From assembly GCA_022711755.1 (NCBI GenBank), contig JAKLEA010000006.1, positions 186,001-250,000 of the forward strand: DNA of 64,000 nt, written 5' to 3'. Below are positions 16,853-25,726 of the stretch, in pieces. This DNA is from Planctomycetota bacterium. GTDB taxonomy: Bacteria > Planctomycetota > Brocadiia > SM23-32 > JAKLEA01. Within the stretch, counting starts at the first letter, position 1; the number at the start of each line of letters is the position of its first letter. The notes below the pieces were generated by a model that was given only the letters and a program-made list of their open reading frames with translations, made no database searches and was not told the origin of the DNA. Made by a program: the position numbers and the translations under genes.

Positions 16853-19210
16853 TTACGTCTTCCGCCGCGTAAGCTTCGTGTAACTGAGCAGCACCGTTCT
16901 TCTCCCAACCCCTTTGAAATTCACAATCAGGGCCGGGCCGCTGCCTGTTATCATTCCGCCGGCCACTTTGCCCTCGCCGAAGTCGGGATGCGCCACCGTC
17001 TCGCCCATTCTGAACTTTCCGAATCCCGGAAGCTCAATCTCCTCCCCGTCCGCGTCATCAGTGAAATCGTCCTCCTCGATTTCACGACGCCCCCCGCCCG
17101 AGTATCCTCCCCCCCGTCCGCCCCGGCTCCGCCGGTCGTCATCACCGTAACTCGGGCGCGCGTATCCCCCCCTGCTTCTCCCGTATCCTCCCTCCCGTCC
17201 GCCGAAACTCCATGCCCCGCGCCCGCCGCCATATCCCCCCCCATATCCGCCGCGCGAACTCCTTGCCCCGGCCGACGATGAACCGCCCTCCGCGTACTCG
17301 ACCTCATCCTCCGGCAATTCCTCGATGAAGCGCGACGGGCCGGTGAGGGCGAACCGCCCCTGAGACATGCGCTCCTCGCAGTAGCTTATCCAGAGGAACT
17401 CCTTCGCCCTCGTGATGCCGACGTGGAACAGCCGCCGCTCCTCCTCCAGCCCCGACGCGTCCGAATCCGGACTGCTTCGGACGTGCGGCAGCACCTCCTC
17501 CTCCACGCCGACGATGAACACCGCGCGAAACTCCAGCCCCTTTGAGGCGTGCAGTGTCATGAGCGACACGGCGTCCGCCTGCTCCCCCCAGGAATCCACA
17601 TCTGAGACCAGGCTCATGCGGCTCAGGAAATCAGTCAGGGACGGCTCCAGCGACCGCGCGTCGTACTCCGTGGCATAATTGAGCAATTCGTTCACGATGT
17701 CGGCGGAGTCGCGCGCTTCGTCAGTCTCCTTCTTTTCAATGTTCTTGAGGTAGCCGCTCTGGTTCACGATCTTTTTCAGGAACGGCATCATCTGCCGCGG
17801 ATTCTCCTGGGACAGGCCGGTCATCCATTCCGCGAAGCCTTTCAACGTCCCCGCCGCGCGGGCTGAGAGGTCCGCGATCTGGTCGGCGCGGGACGCGGCC
17901 TGAAGCATGGACAGGCTGTATGTGCGCGCAAAGGACTGAAGCGTTTCAACGCTCTTGTTGCCCAGTCCCCTCGGCGGGACGTTCACGACCCGCGCGAAGG
18001 AGACGTCGTCCATCGGGTTGGCGGCCAGTTGCAGGTAAGCGCGCAGGTCCTTCACCTCCTTGCGCTCGAAGAACGCCGTGCCCTGCACGATTTCGTAAGG
18101 AATGAGGTTGCTCTGAAACTCCGCTTCGATTGTCCGGGACTGCGCGTTGCCCCGGTAGAAGACCGCCATGTCGCTGAGTTTGACGCCCCGCTGCCTGAGC
18201 GTTTCGATGCGCCGGACGAGTTTCGCGGCCTCGTCCTCCGGGGTTTCGCATCCGCAGATGACGGGCTTCTCCCCCTCCGGATTTTCGGTGCGCAGCGTCT
18301 TGGGGTGACGCTCCTTGTTGTGGGATATCAGTTCCGAGGCGACGCGCAGTATGCGCGAGGTAGAGCGATAGTTCCGGTCCAGGATGACGGTCGTTAGTTC
18401 GGGGAAGTGCTTTTCGAAGTCGAGCATGCTGCGTATGTCCGCCCCGCGCCAGCCGTAGATCATCTGGTCCGAATCGCCCACGACGGTTATGTTGCGGTGT
18501 TTCTCGGAGAGGTACCGCACGATCATGTGCTGAAGGAGATTCGTGTCCTGGTACTCGTCCACCAGGACGTGCATATAACGTCCCTGGTAGTAATTTCTGA
18601 CCTCCAGATCGCGCTCGAGCAGTTCGACCGTCTTGAGCAGGAGGTCGTCGAAGTCCAGCGCGTTGGCGCGGCGAAGCGCCTCCTCGTAGCGGGCGTATAT
18701 CTGCGCCACGTTCCGGCCCCATTGGTCGGAATGCCGCTTTTCATAGCGATTCGGCGGCGTAAGGCTTGACTTCGCGTTGCTTATCGCGCGGGCGACGCTC
18801 TGCGGGCGGAAATGCTCCTCGGACAGGTTCAGCTCGGTCAGCACGTTCTTTATCTGGCGAAGGCTGTCCGCAGAATCGTAGATCGTGTAATTGCTGTCCA
18901 GTCCGACGCGCTCCGCGTTGCGCCTCAGGACGTTGGCGCAGAAGGAGTGGAACGTTGACGCCGTGACGCCCTGCGGAACGCCCAGCTTATCAAGCCGGGA
19001 GCGCATTTCGTCGGCGGCCTTGTTTGTGAACGTCACGGCCAGGATGGCGCGGGGGGGAACGCCGCGGGTTACCAGGAAGGCGATCCTGCGCGTGACGACG
19101 CGCGTCTTGCCGCTGCCCGGCCCGGCCACGACCATCAGGGGGCCGCCGGGATGTCCGACCGCCCTCATCTGCTCCGGATTCAATCCTTCGAGAACGTCGC
19201 CCGTCTGCAA
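16853..19210 (-). CDS. PcrA/UvrD/Rep-type superfamily 1 DNA helicase with RGG-rich linker
   Basis: A 785-residue helicase. Motifs: LNPEQMRAVGH (Q motif), AGPGSGKTR (Walker A, Lys35), TFTNKAADEM (Ia), LVDEYQDTN (II), GDSDQMIYGWRGAD (III), YRSTSRI (IV), LMTLHASKGLEF (V) and LFHVGITRAKE (VI). It unwinds DNA in repair and replication restart. Start is TTG 19210, with AGGAGG nine bases upstream; upstream codons in frame lie inside the M48 gene. Residues ~655-735 are a low-complexity linker of repeated GGYGGG/SRGG units, before a C-terminal Tudor-like domain (HPDFGEGKVAGGMI) that in PcrA contacts RNA polymerase. An RGG box of this size is not usual for UvrD-like proteins. Confidence 0.93.
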   Translation of the reverse strand: MQTGDVLEGLNPEQMRAVGHPGGPLMVVAGPGSGKTRVVTRRIAFLVTRGVPPRAILAVTFTNKAADEMRSRLDKLGVPQGVTASTFHSFCANVLRRNAERVGLDSNYTIYDSADSLRQIKNVLTELNLSEEHFRPQSVARAISNAKSSLTPPNRYEKRHSDQWGRNVAQIYARYEEALRRANALDFDDLLLKTVELLERDLEVRNYYQGRYMHVLVDEYQDTNLLQHMIVRYLSEKHRNITVVGDSDQMIYGWRGADIRSMLDFEKHFPELTTVILDRNYRSTSRILRVASELISHNKERHPKTLRTENPEGEKPVICGCETPEDEAAKLVRRIETLRQRGVKLSDMAVFYRGNAQSRTIEAEFQSNLIPYEIVQGTAFFERKEVKDLRAYLQLAANPMDDVSFARVVNVPPRGLGNKSVETLQSFARTYSLSMLQAASRADQIADLSARAAGTLKGFAEWMTGLSQENPRQMMPFLKKIVNQSGYLKNIEKKETDEARDSADIVNELLNYATEYDARSLEPSLTDFLSRMSLVSDVDSWGEQADAVSLMTLHASKGLEFRAVFIVGVEEEVLPHVRSSPDSDASGLEEERRLFHVGITRAKEFLWISYCEERMSQGRFALTGPSRFIEELPEDEVEYAEGGSSSAGARSSRGGYGGGYGGGRGAWSFGGREGGYGRSRGGYARPSYGDDDRRSRGGRGGGYSGGGRREIEEDDFTDDADGEEIELPGFGKFRMGETVAHPDFGEGKVAGGMITGSGPALIVNFKGVGRRTVLLSYTKLTRRKT

Positions 19211-19215
19211 GGAAG

Positions 19216-20568
19216 CTAACCTCCTACTCCGAAACCATCGAACAGCCATGCCACGCCGAGAGCGGCGCCCAGAACGTGCGCGGCCAGCAGGGAAATGACA
19301 ACCTGGGAATATATGGCGGCCAGACGCGGATCGCGCCCGGCCATTCTCAGGCACCCGGCCCGGCGCGCGATGCTGTAATGCCTCCAGGAGTCCGCATAGC
19401 GGCCGATCCGGTTGACCTCGCCGAGTTTTTCCAGCGCCCGGGCGCAGAGTTCGTAATCGCCGACCACGCCGGCGGCGTACATGTCCGCCTCCCGCTCGAT
19501 GCGCCTTGAGAATCCGCCGAACAGCAGGCCCCAGTAAAAGGCCGAGAACGCCAGAAACAGCCCCCCTTGCAGCAAGCCGTCAGCCCCGCCGGCGAAATCG
19601 TCCAGCGGGGGAACGCCCGGCCAGACATGCGCCAGCGCCGTCCAGAACATGGCGAGGTAGACCGCGAAGCCCAGAGCGAAAACCATGTAGAAGATCATGT
19701 GCCGGCGAGCGATGTGCCCCATCTCGTGCCCGCAGACCGCCGCAATCTCGTCCGGCTCCAGCCTGGCCAGCAGCCCGTCCGAGAGCAGGATGTATCTGTA
19801 CCGCCCGACGAAGCCGACGACGGCGGCGTTCGCGTAATCGGCCTTCCCGGTCTCCCAGATCAGCACATCCCGGCAGCGCAGCCCGGTCTTGCTGCAAAGC
19901 GCCACGATGCTCTGTTTGAGCGCGCAGTCCGGCATCGGCCTTGTGCGCCACACACGCCTGAGCAGCCCGGGACCGGCCACGATCATGAATCCCAGCGCGA
20001 GCGCGAGTGATAATGCCTGCGCCATGCCGGGCGAATCCGGAAACAGCTTTTCAGGGATTTCCGTGATAATCAGCAGAACAACCAGCGGCGCGAGCGCGAC
20101 CGCGACCTCATGGCGCAGGACAAACACGACGAACTGCGCACGCCTCATTCCCGACCCCCTCAATTCGGCGTCAAGCGGATGCCACGTCCACAGGAGGATT
20201 GTGATGCCGGCAAGGAAGGGGAGAAGGTTGACTATCTCGCCCAGCGCAATCCCGCCGGTCAGCGCGCCGGCCGACGCGCCGATGCTGCGCCAGCCGAAGC
20301 CGTAGCAGAGAACGGCGTAACCGAGCAGCGTCCACGCCTTGACGAAGAACATCCGCCGGGCCAGCCGATGCGAAAGGGCCTGGCCGTCGTCCTTAAGGCT
20401 TCTTAGGAATCCCTTAAGTGAAAGCGTGGTCGAAAGCCGGCCTGCGATATAAACGGATGCCAGGTAAACCAGTAAAGCCGGAGCAAGAGCCGGGGCAATT
20501 TCCTTCGGCGCGTCAAGGCCCGCCTGATGCGCGGCGATCAATATCGCAAGCAGTGTCCAGAGCAGCAT
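19216..20568 (-). CDS. M48-family membrane zinc metalloprotease
   Basis: A 450-residue polytopic protein with six or more hydrophobic segments and the zinc motif HEMGH (His281, Glu282, His285) in CGHEMGHIARRH. The third zinc ligand is probably in RIEREADMYAAG. It resembles Ste24/HtpX-type proteases that cut misfolded or lipidated membrane proteins. It ends five bases before the helicase start and carries that gene's ribosome site in its final codons, so the two are likely coupled. The aminotransferase-like gene ends 22 bases upstream of its start region, suggesting a three-gene unit. Confidence 0.85.
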   Translation of the reverse strand: MLLWTLLAILIAAHQAGLDAPKEIAPALAPALLVYLASVYIAGRLSTTLSLKGFLRSLKDDGQALSHRLARRMFFVKAWTLLGYAVLCYGFGWRSIGASAGALTGGIALGEIVNLLPFLAGITILLWTWHPLDAELRGSGMRRAQFVVFVLRHEVAVALAPLVVLLIITEIPEKLFPDSPGMAQALSLALALGFMIVAGPGLLRRVWRTRPMPDCALKQSIVALCSKTGLRCRDVLIWETGKADYANAAVVGFVGRYRYILLSDGLLARLEPDEIAAVCGHEMGHIARRHMIFYMVFALGFAVYLAMFWTALAHVWPGVPPLDDFAGGADGLLQGGLFLAFSAFYWGLLFGGFSRRIEREADMYAAGVVGDYELCARALEKLGEVNRIGRYADSWRHYSIARRAGCLRMAGRDPRLAAIYSQVVISLLAAHVLGAALGVAWLFDGFGVGG

Positions 20569-20589
20569 CCTTATCCTTCGCGCGGCGGG

Positions 20590-21891
20590 TTACCTGTCCA
20601 ACGCCACGAGGACCTGCTCGATGGCTTCGATCCCGTCCGTCAGCGCTTCCTCCGGCGCGGTCAGCAGCGGCTGGACGCGGACGGTCGCCGGGGCTATAGT
20701 CGGATTCAGGAGAAGGCCTTGCGCAAGGCAGTTCTTCACAACGGCATCCGCCGCTACCGGATCGGGGTCCTTCACTCCCGGCAGCGCGAAGAGCAGCGAT
20801 CCGATCATTCCGCAACCTGCCGCCCGCCCGATCAGGCGCGGGAACTTCGCGCCGAGGTGCGCCAGCCAGGCCTGGAGATGTCCTCCCGCGGCGGCGATGT
20901 GCTTCAGCGCGTCATCCGCCTGAAGCCATGCCGCGCGGGCAAGCGCTGTTTCCCACGCGACACACTCGCCCATCATCGGGGCCCATCCGGGAACGAACTC
21001 GGAAACCTCAAGCGCGCGCGCGGAACAGATCGCGGCGGAGAAGGTCGAACCGCAGAAACCGGCGTCAGTGACGCACAGGATGTCAGGCTCGATGCCAATC
21101 GCCTCAGCGGAGAAGAATGCGCCCGTCCGCCCAAGCCCCAGCGGGGCCTCGTCAAGGATCAGCAGGGCCTTGTGCTTCCCGCACCATGCGGAAAGCGTGC
21201 GCGCGTAAGCCAGCGGGAGCATGGCGCCGAGATTTGAGGAGACTGCCTCCACGGCGACGGCGCACAGGTCGTGCCCGCTTGCGCCGGCAGCGTCCAGGGC
21301 GGCCTGAAGCGAGTCCAGGCCGGGGTCCTCGTTCTGCCACCCGTCGGGGTACGGAGCCTGGATGAACAATTTCAGGGCTTCGACGTCCGGCCCCAGGCCG
21401 GCAAGACCGCAGGACATGCGCGCCCCCAGGCCCATGCCGCGCAGGCCGGAGCCTATGGAGGCGATCTTCACTTTCCGCTTGCCGCCGACGCGCCTGCCGT
21501 GCTCAAGAGCGATCTGCAGCGCAATCTCAATCGCCCCGTCGGGCGGCGACGCGAAGAAAATCCTGGGGTCTTTCGCCGGCGCGCCGCGCAGGAGTCTGGC
21601 GGCCAGCTCAGCCTTGGCCGCAGCGCCGCGCATGGCCGGTCCGCCCGCCGGCGGAGGTATCTTCTGGAACGGCATGACGGAAGCGAAGTCCAGCCAGCGG
21701 TTTCCAGCCGCGTCCTCGACCGAAGCGCCGTCGCAGGCGACCGGAAGGATCGGCGTTATGGTTTCCCGGCAGCCGGGCGATGATGCGGTGAGACGGGCGA
21801 CGGCCTCGGATGTTTCCCTTGTCGGCAGCGCCGCCACCGGTTTGCGGAAGGCGCGCGGCGCGGGCGCATCGGTTCCTTGCGTATCAGTCAA
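20590..21891 (-). CDS. Class III aminotransferase-like protein lacking the PLP lysine
   Basis: A 433-residue fold-type I protein of the class III family. The conserved block normally reading DEVQTGxGRTG is DEAPLGLGRTGAFFSAEAIG (247-266), followed by PDIL. Family members then have xxxKgxggG; here the matching stretch is CVTDAGFCGSTFSAAI, with Asp276 where the Schiff-base lysine should be. The codon is GAC, so a single sequencing error would not produce it. The N-terminal third also looks shortened (no clear GxxxAxExAlk motif; SPPDGAIEIALQIAL instead). Either this is a non-catalytic scaffold or regulator, or it binds a different ligand. It lies upstream of M48 and the helicase on the same strand. 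Confidence 0.8.
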   Translation of the reverse strand: MTDTQGTDAPAPRAFRKPVAALPTRETSEAVARLTASSPGCRETITPILPVACDGASVEDAAGNRWLDFASVMPFQKIPPPAGGPAMRGAAAKAELAARLLRGAPAKDPRIFFASPPDGAIEIALQIALEHGRRVGGKRKVKIASIGSGLRGMGLGARMSCGLAGLGPDVEALKLFIQAPYPDGWQNEDPGLDSLQAALDAAGASGHDLCAVAVEAVSSNLGAMLPLAYARTLSAWCGKHKALLILDEAPLGLGRTGAFFSAEAIGIEPDILCVTDAGFCGSTFSAAICSARALEVSEFVPGWAPMMGECVAWETALARAAWLQADDALKHIAAAGGHLQAWLAHLGAKFPRLIGRAAGCGMIGSLLFALPGVKDPDPVAADAVVKNCLAQGLLLNPTIAPATVRVQPLLTAPEEALTDGIEAIEQVLVALDR

Positions 21892-22125
21892 GGTTTCCCC
21901 TCCTTGAATACACGTTTATCGAAACGACCTGGGACGGCCACTGGAAGGCCGCTTTGCCGTATGCCGTGATGATAGGCCGCGAGCAATGAAGTGTCAAGCC
22001 GACTGACCGTATACCCTTATCATCCAAGGATATCTGAAATGCCGCGGCCTGCCACAAAGCCGCCGCAGCCTCAGGTTCTTGCCCAGTCACTGGCGGAGCT
22101 GCAATCCTTCGCTGTTGAAGCCGCG

Positions 22126-23493
22126 CTAGTCGGGTAATCCGCAAATATAATCCTTATTGTCCCGCATCCATCGTTTGAATGAACCTGAGATCAGCCTCTT
22201 CCATTCAGACCTTCTGCGGGTGTAGTTCTGAATGCGGCGCGCCTTCCTCGGATTGCGGATCACGTCGGCGGCGCAACCCGCCCAGTCGGCAATCCTTGAA
22301 GCCCGTCCGGCCAGCCGGCGATTCACATTGATATATTCCTCCTGAAGTTTCCTCGCCGACATCTTCCGGGGATGGAATACAACGCGGGTTGAATCGTAGT
22401 AACGCCAGTCCCTTTCAAAAATTCTGCCCTCGGCCTCCAGGCTCTGCGCCAGCGGCGTTCCCGGATACGGCGTCAGCACCATTATGGTCCACGTTGTCAC
22501 CTGCTCGCGCTGGCAGAAATCAACAATCCCATGCATGTCTGAAACGTCGTCCGAATCGAATCCGACAATAAAGTATCCATCGGCCTGAATGTCGTTTTTG
22601 AGCAAGGTATTGACGGCCTCATAAGCATCACCCACCGTCTGGCCTTTGTGAACTTCTTTATGCGACTTTGGATTGACGGTTTCGATTCCAATTCCGACCG
22701 TATGGCAACCGGCCGCCTTCAGGGTCCGGACGAAATCAGGATCGCCTGCGCGGTTAGCCCTCAACATGCAGCTCCATTCCTTGTCAAAGCCCATCCCGGC
22801 CAGGATTTCAATTATTTTGTCGCATCGTTCTTTGTCGGAGCCGAAGTTGTCGTCATTGATTCTGATTTTCGCGTTGGCCGGGGCCAGTTTCATCTCCTCG
22901 ATCACTCGCTCCGGGCTTTTCTTTCTGTACAACGACCCTGAGAAAGCGCGGCCCTGGCAGAAGTCGCACTTGTGCGGGCAGCCTCTTGACGTGACGATGG
23001 GGAAATCCCTGATCACGCCGCCGCCGGTCAGCAGAGAAAAGTCCGGCATGGGCAGGTTGTCAAGGTCCACGACCGGTTCCGATTCAATGATCTTTTCAGA
23101 GCTGCCATATTTCAGCAGGTCAACAATGACGTTTTCCGCTTCGCCTTTGACTATGTGATCCACATGCGGAAGAACGTCCTCAGGGCAGAAAGTTGGATGT
23201 ATTCCCCCGGCTATTATCCGTCCGTCGGGACGCGCCGCTCTGTACATCCTGCATATCTCGTAACCTGCGTGCGCGCTGGGAGTGAACAGGCAAAGGCCCA
23301 GCCAGTCGGCGTCAAGATCGGACGGTTGAATGGGGCGATCAAGCAGGTTCTGTTGAATAACGCGAACCTTGAACCCGGCATTGCGCAGGATGGTCCCGAG
23401 AAGAATGGGACCATATACAGGCTGGACGGTTCCCTTCCCGAAGATCCAGAACCGCAGGCTGCAAGGGGTCACAAATACAATGCTGTCGCCCAA
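22126..23493 (-). CDS. B12-binding-type radical SAM protein
   Basis: A 455-residue protein with an N-terminal cobalamin-binding-like Rossmann domain (residues 5-130, including IIAGGIHPTFCPED). The radical SAM core has the iron-sulfur motif C172-xxx-C176-xx-C179 in SRGCPHKCDFCQG, and later GIGIETVN and YFIVGFDSDD. The cobalamin-binding DxHxxG is not visible, as in many members of this class. The C-terminal ~80 residues are basic and helical. Reactions in this family include methylations and ring changes on lipids, hopanoids, antibiotics and (bacterio)chlorophyll; neighbours do not indicate which. It stands alone, upstream of a repeat element. Confidence 0.85.
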   Translation of the reverse strand: MGDSIVFVTPCSLRFWIFGKGTVQPVYGPILLGTILRNAGFKVRVIQQNLLDRPIQPSDLDADWLGLCLFTPSAHAGYEICRMYRAARPDGRIIAGGIHPTFCPEDVLPHVDHIVKGEAENVIVDLLKYGSSEKIIESEPVVDLDNLPMPDFSLLTGGGVIRDFPIVTSRGCPHKCDFCQGRAFSGSLYRKKSPERVIEEMKLAPANAKIRINDDNFGSDKERCDKIIEILAGMGFDKEWSCMLRANRAGDPDFVRTLKAAGCHTVGIGIETVNPKSHKEVHKGQTVGDAYEAVNTLLKNDIQADGYFIVGFDSDDVSDMHGIVDFCQREQVTTWTIMVLTPYPGTPLAQSLEAEGRIFERDWRYYDSTRVVFHPRKMSARKLQEEYINVNRRLAGRASRIADWAGCAADVIRNPRKARRIQNYTRRRSEWKRLISGSFKRWMRDNKDYICGLPD

Positions 23494-23747
23494 AATCCGG
23501 TTCTCCCGCGCCGCCGCATGAGGGGGCGGTTGCGAATTTTCAGCGTCGTAAGCCGCGAAGTCAATTTGCGCCTGTTCCCGCCGACGGCTGAAGCTGATTC
23601 TATGTACCCTTCGCGTATCGGCAAGTCAAGGAGATCGGAGGTTCGGCGGCAGGCCGGGTGTAGCATAGAAGAATGGGCGAAAGACGCCTGTGCGGAGCCG
23701 CGGAGGTCCGCGATGCCGGCCCCCCGCCGGCCTCTGTCGAGTCCACC

Positions 23748-23957
23748 TCCCCCCATTTTACGCGCGTGTATGTGTTTAGCGTCCGGTTCCTCGATGGAAA
23801 GGAATGCGAGAGTATACAACCTTCCCCCGCGCCGTGTAGCGGGGGAAGGGGGACCGCATAGCGGTGGATGGGGGCCGATCAATGCCCACTTCCGTTCTCC
23901 GAAGGAACGGTTGCGCTAAACACATACACGCGTGTTGCGCGGAAAATGGGGGGGGGG
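23748..23957. repeat. MITE-like element with long inverted ends
   Basis: Arms 23748-23781 (CCATTTTACGCGCG then TGTATGTGTTTAGCG) and 23913-23957 (CGCTAAACACATACACGCG then GCGCGGAAAATGGGG) are inverted copies with few mismatches. The ~130-bp interior holds a perfect ten-bp hairpin CTTCCCCCGC/GCGGGGGAAG (23821-23848) of the second repeat family. The end motif CGCTAAACACATAC recurs at 43591-43604. The rest of the 23494-24077 gap shows no gene. Confidence 0.7.
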
Positions 23958-24077
23958 ATGTCGCGAATACGACAGCACGGGGCCATCCCGTCTTGAACTC
24001 CCCGGCCTGCCGGGATAAACTCCCCGCCATCGTCGGGCAATCCATCGTTTCCGCTTCATCAGGGCGATTTCCGGCCA

Positions 24078-25052
24078 ATGTCAGAACTCAGACCATCCAG
24101 GCGTTTCGTCATCCTCGGCGCGGGGGCCGTCGGCTCCGGATTCGGCGTCATGCTCGGCGCGGCGGGGCATGAGGTGCGCATGATCGGGCGCGCCGCGCAC
24201 ATGGACGCGATCTCGCGCAACGGGCTGAGGATTGACGGCCTCTGGGGAGAGCATTTCACGCGCAACGTACGCGCGGAGACGGTCCTGCCGATGGACGCCG
24301 CCCCGGATTACACGCTTATCACCTGCAAGGCATACGACACGGAGAGCGTGGTCGCGGGATTGCCCCCGGACTGGCCCGGCCAGGTTGTCGTGCTTCAGAA
24401 CGGATTCGGCAACCAGCAGATCGCCGCCGACCGCTTCGGCCCGGCGCGAACCATGGCGGGGATGGTCATCATCGGCTTCGCAATTCCTGAGCCGGGGCGC
24501 GTGACCGTGACCGTCAGCGCCGACAGCGTGAAGCTGGGCAGGCTGGGCGGCGGGAGGGACGCGGCGGTCGAGGAGCTTGCGGCCCTGTTCCGCGCGGTGG
24601 GGATTCCGTGCGACGCCGCGGACGACGTATCGAAATACCTCTGGGCGAAGGTCCTTTACAACTCATCGCTCAATCCTCTCGGCGCGATGCTTGACACGCA
24701 TTACGGGGCGCTGCTCCAGCCCGACTCATGGCGCATCATCGAGCGCGTCGTGCATGAGGCTTTCGACGCCTTTGCCCCCGCCGGGGTGACGACATTCTGG
24801 AACAGCGCGGAGGGGTACCTGGAATACCTGCGGGGATACCAGGTCCCGGCCACCTTCGACCACCGGCCTTCGATGCTGGTTGACATTCGCAAGGGCCGCC
24901 CGACGGAGATTGACTTCATCAACGGGGCCATTGCGCGCCTGGGCGAGCGGCACGCCATTCCGACGCCGGTCAACTGGACCCTTGTGCGGATGATCAAGGC
25001 CCTTGAGTCGAAGGCCGCCGGCGGCGGGAAACCGCAGACCCGATGGCAATAA
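24078..25052 (+). CDS. Ketopantoate reductase family protein (ApbA/PanE)
   Basis: A 324-residue NADPH-dependent reductase with the N-terminal Rossmann motif GAGAVGSGFG (14-23), AGHEVRMIGRAAH, TLITCKAYDTESV, and a C-terminal helical domain with catalytic-type K in LWAKVLYNSSLNPLGAML. The end has PSMLVDIRKGRPTEIDFING, the usual PanE signature. It would reduce 2-dehydropantoate to pantoate in coenzyme A synthesis, although many paralogues act on other 2-ketoacids. coaD lies far away at 59.4 kb, so there is no pathway operon. ATG 24078 is the only good start. Confidence 0.85.
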   Translation: MSELRPSRRFVILGAGAVGSGFGVMLGAAGHEVRMIGRAAHMDAISRNGLRIDGLWGEHFTRNVRAETVLPMDAAPDYTLITCKAYDTESVVAGLPPDWPGQVVVLQNGFGNQQIAADRFGPARTMAGMVIIGFAIPEPGRVTVTVSADSVKLGRLGGGRDAAVEELAALFRAVGIPCDAADDVSKYLWAKVLYNSSLNPLGAMLDTHYGALLQPDSWRIIERVVHEAFDAFAPAGVTTFWNSAEGYLEYLRGYQVPATFDHRPSMLVDIRKGRPTEIDFINGAIARLGERHAIPTPVNWTLVRMIKALESKAAGGGKPQTRWQ

Positions 25053-25171
25053 TCCGCGCCCGATTTTTGATTCGGAATGAACGCTTTTCAGCGGGGCGGA
25101 ATTCGGTTATCCTTCCCGCCTGAGGAAGCGCAAGGGTCCGGAGGCAATCCGGCCGGAACGGGAGGAAATCA

Positions 25172-25696
25172 ATGGCCAGTCAGGAAGAAATAAAGGCTCT
25201 CGTTGTTCAGATGGTCAAGGGCGACATGGGCGCGCAGCGCAAGGCCGCCGAGACGCTTGAGAAGATGGGCGTCGAGGGGCTTCCGGCGCTCATCTGGTGC
25301 TTGAACCGCCCGGAGCGCCAGACGCGCAGGCTCGCAGCCCGCTCCATCAACCGCATCGGCGAGGCTGCGCTGCCGACGCTGGCCAAGGTCATCGCCCACG
25401 AAAACGTCGAGATGCGAAAGCAGGTCGCTTACGTCCTGGGCGAGATGGGGCCTCCCGCCATCCCCCTCCTGTCGAAAATGCTGGCCGACCCCGAGGCAGC
25501 CGTCCGCACGTCCGTCGCGTCCGGCATCGGGGCGATGATGGGCGACGGCAAGGCCGCCCTGCCCGCCGTGCAGGAAGCCCTCGCGAAGGAGCAGGACGCC
25601 GTCGTCAAACAGCAGCTTGAGCAGGCCGCGCAATCGCTCTCCGGAGGCGTGAGCCTTATCCAGGATGACAAACCCGGCGAGACCGTGGATTTCTGA
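25172..25696 (+). CDS. HEAT-repeat protein
   Basis: A 174-residue soluble protein made of about four HEAT/PBS-lyase-like helical pairs. Repeats such as AAETLEKMGVEGLPALIWCL, INRIGEAALPTLAKVI, VLGEMGPPAIPLLSKML and VASGIGAMMGDGKAALPAV align with each other. Such proteins are protein-protein scaffolds, and no enzyme motif is present. ATG follows GGGAGGAAATCA, a strong ribosome site. It is followed convergently by the Gfo/Idh gene; no partner gene is evident. Confidence 0.8.
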   Translation: MASQEEIKALVVQMVKGDMGAQRKAAETLEKMGVEGLPALIWCLNRPERQTRRLAARSINRIGEAALPTLAKVIAHENVEMRKQVAYVLGEMGPPAIPLLSKMLADPEAAVRTSVASGIGAMMGDGKAALPAVQEALAKEQDAVVKQQLEQAAQSLSGGVSLIQDDKPGETVDF

Positions 25697-25726
25697 TCCC
25701 GCCGCCCTTATCCAATCGGGGGGGGG

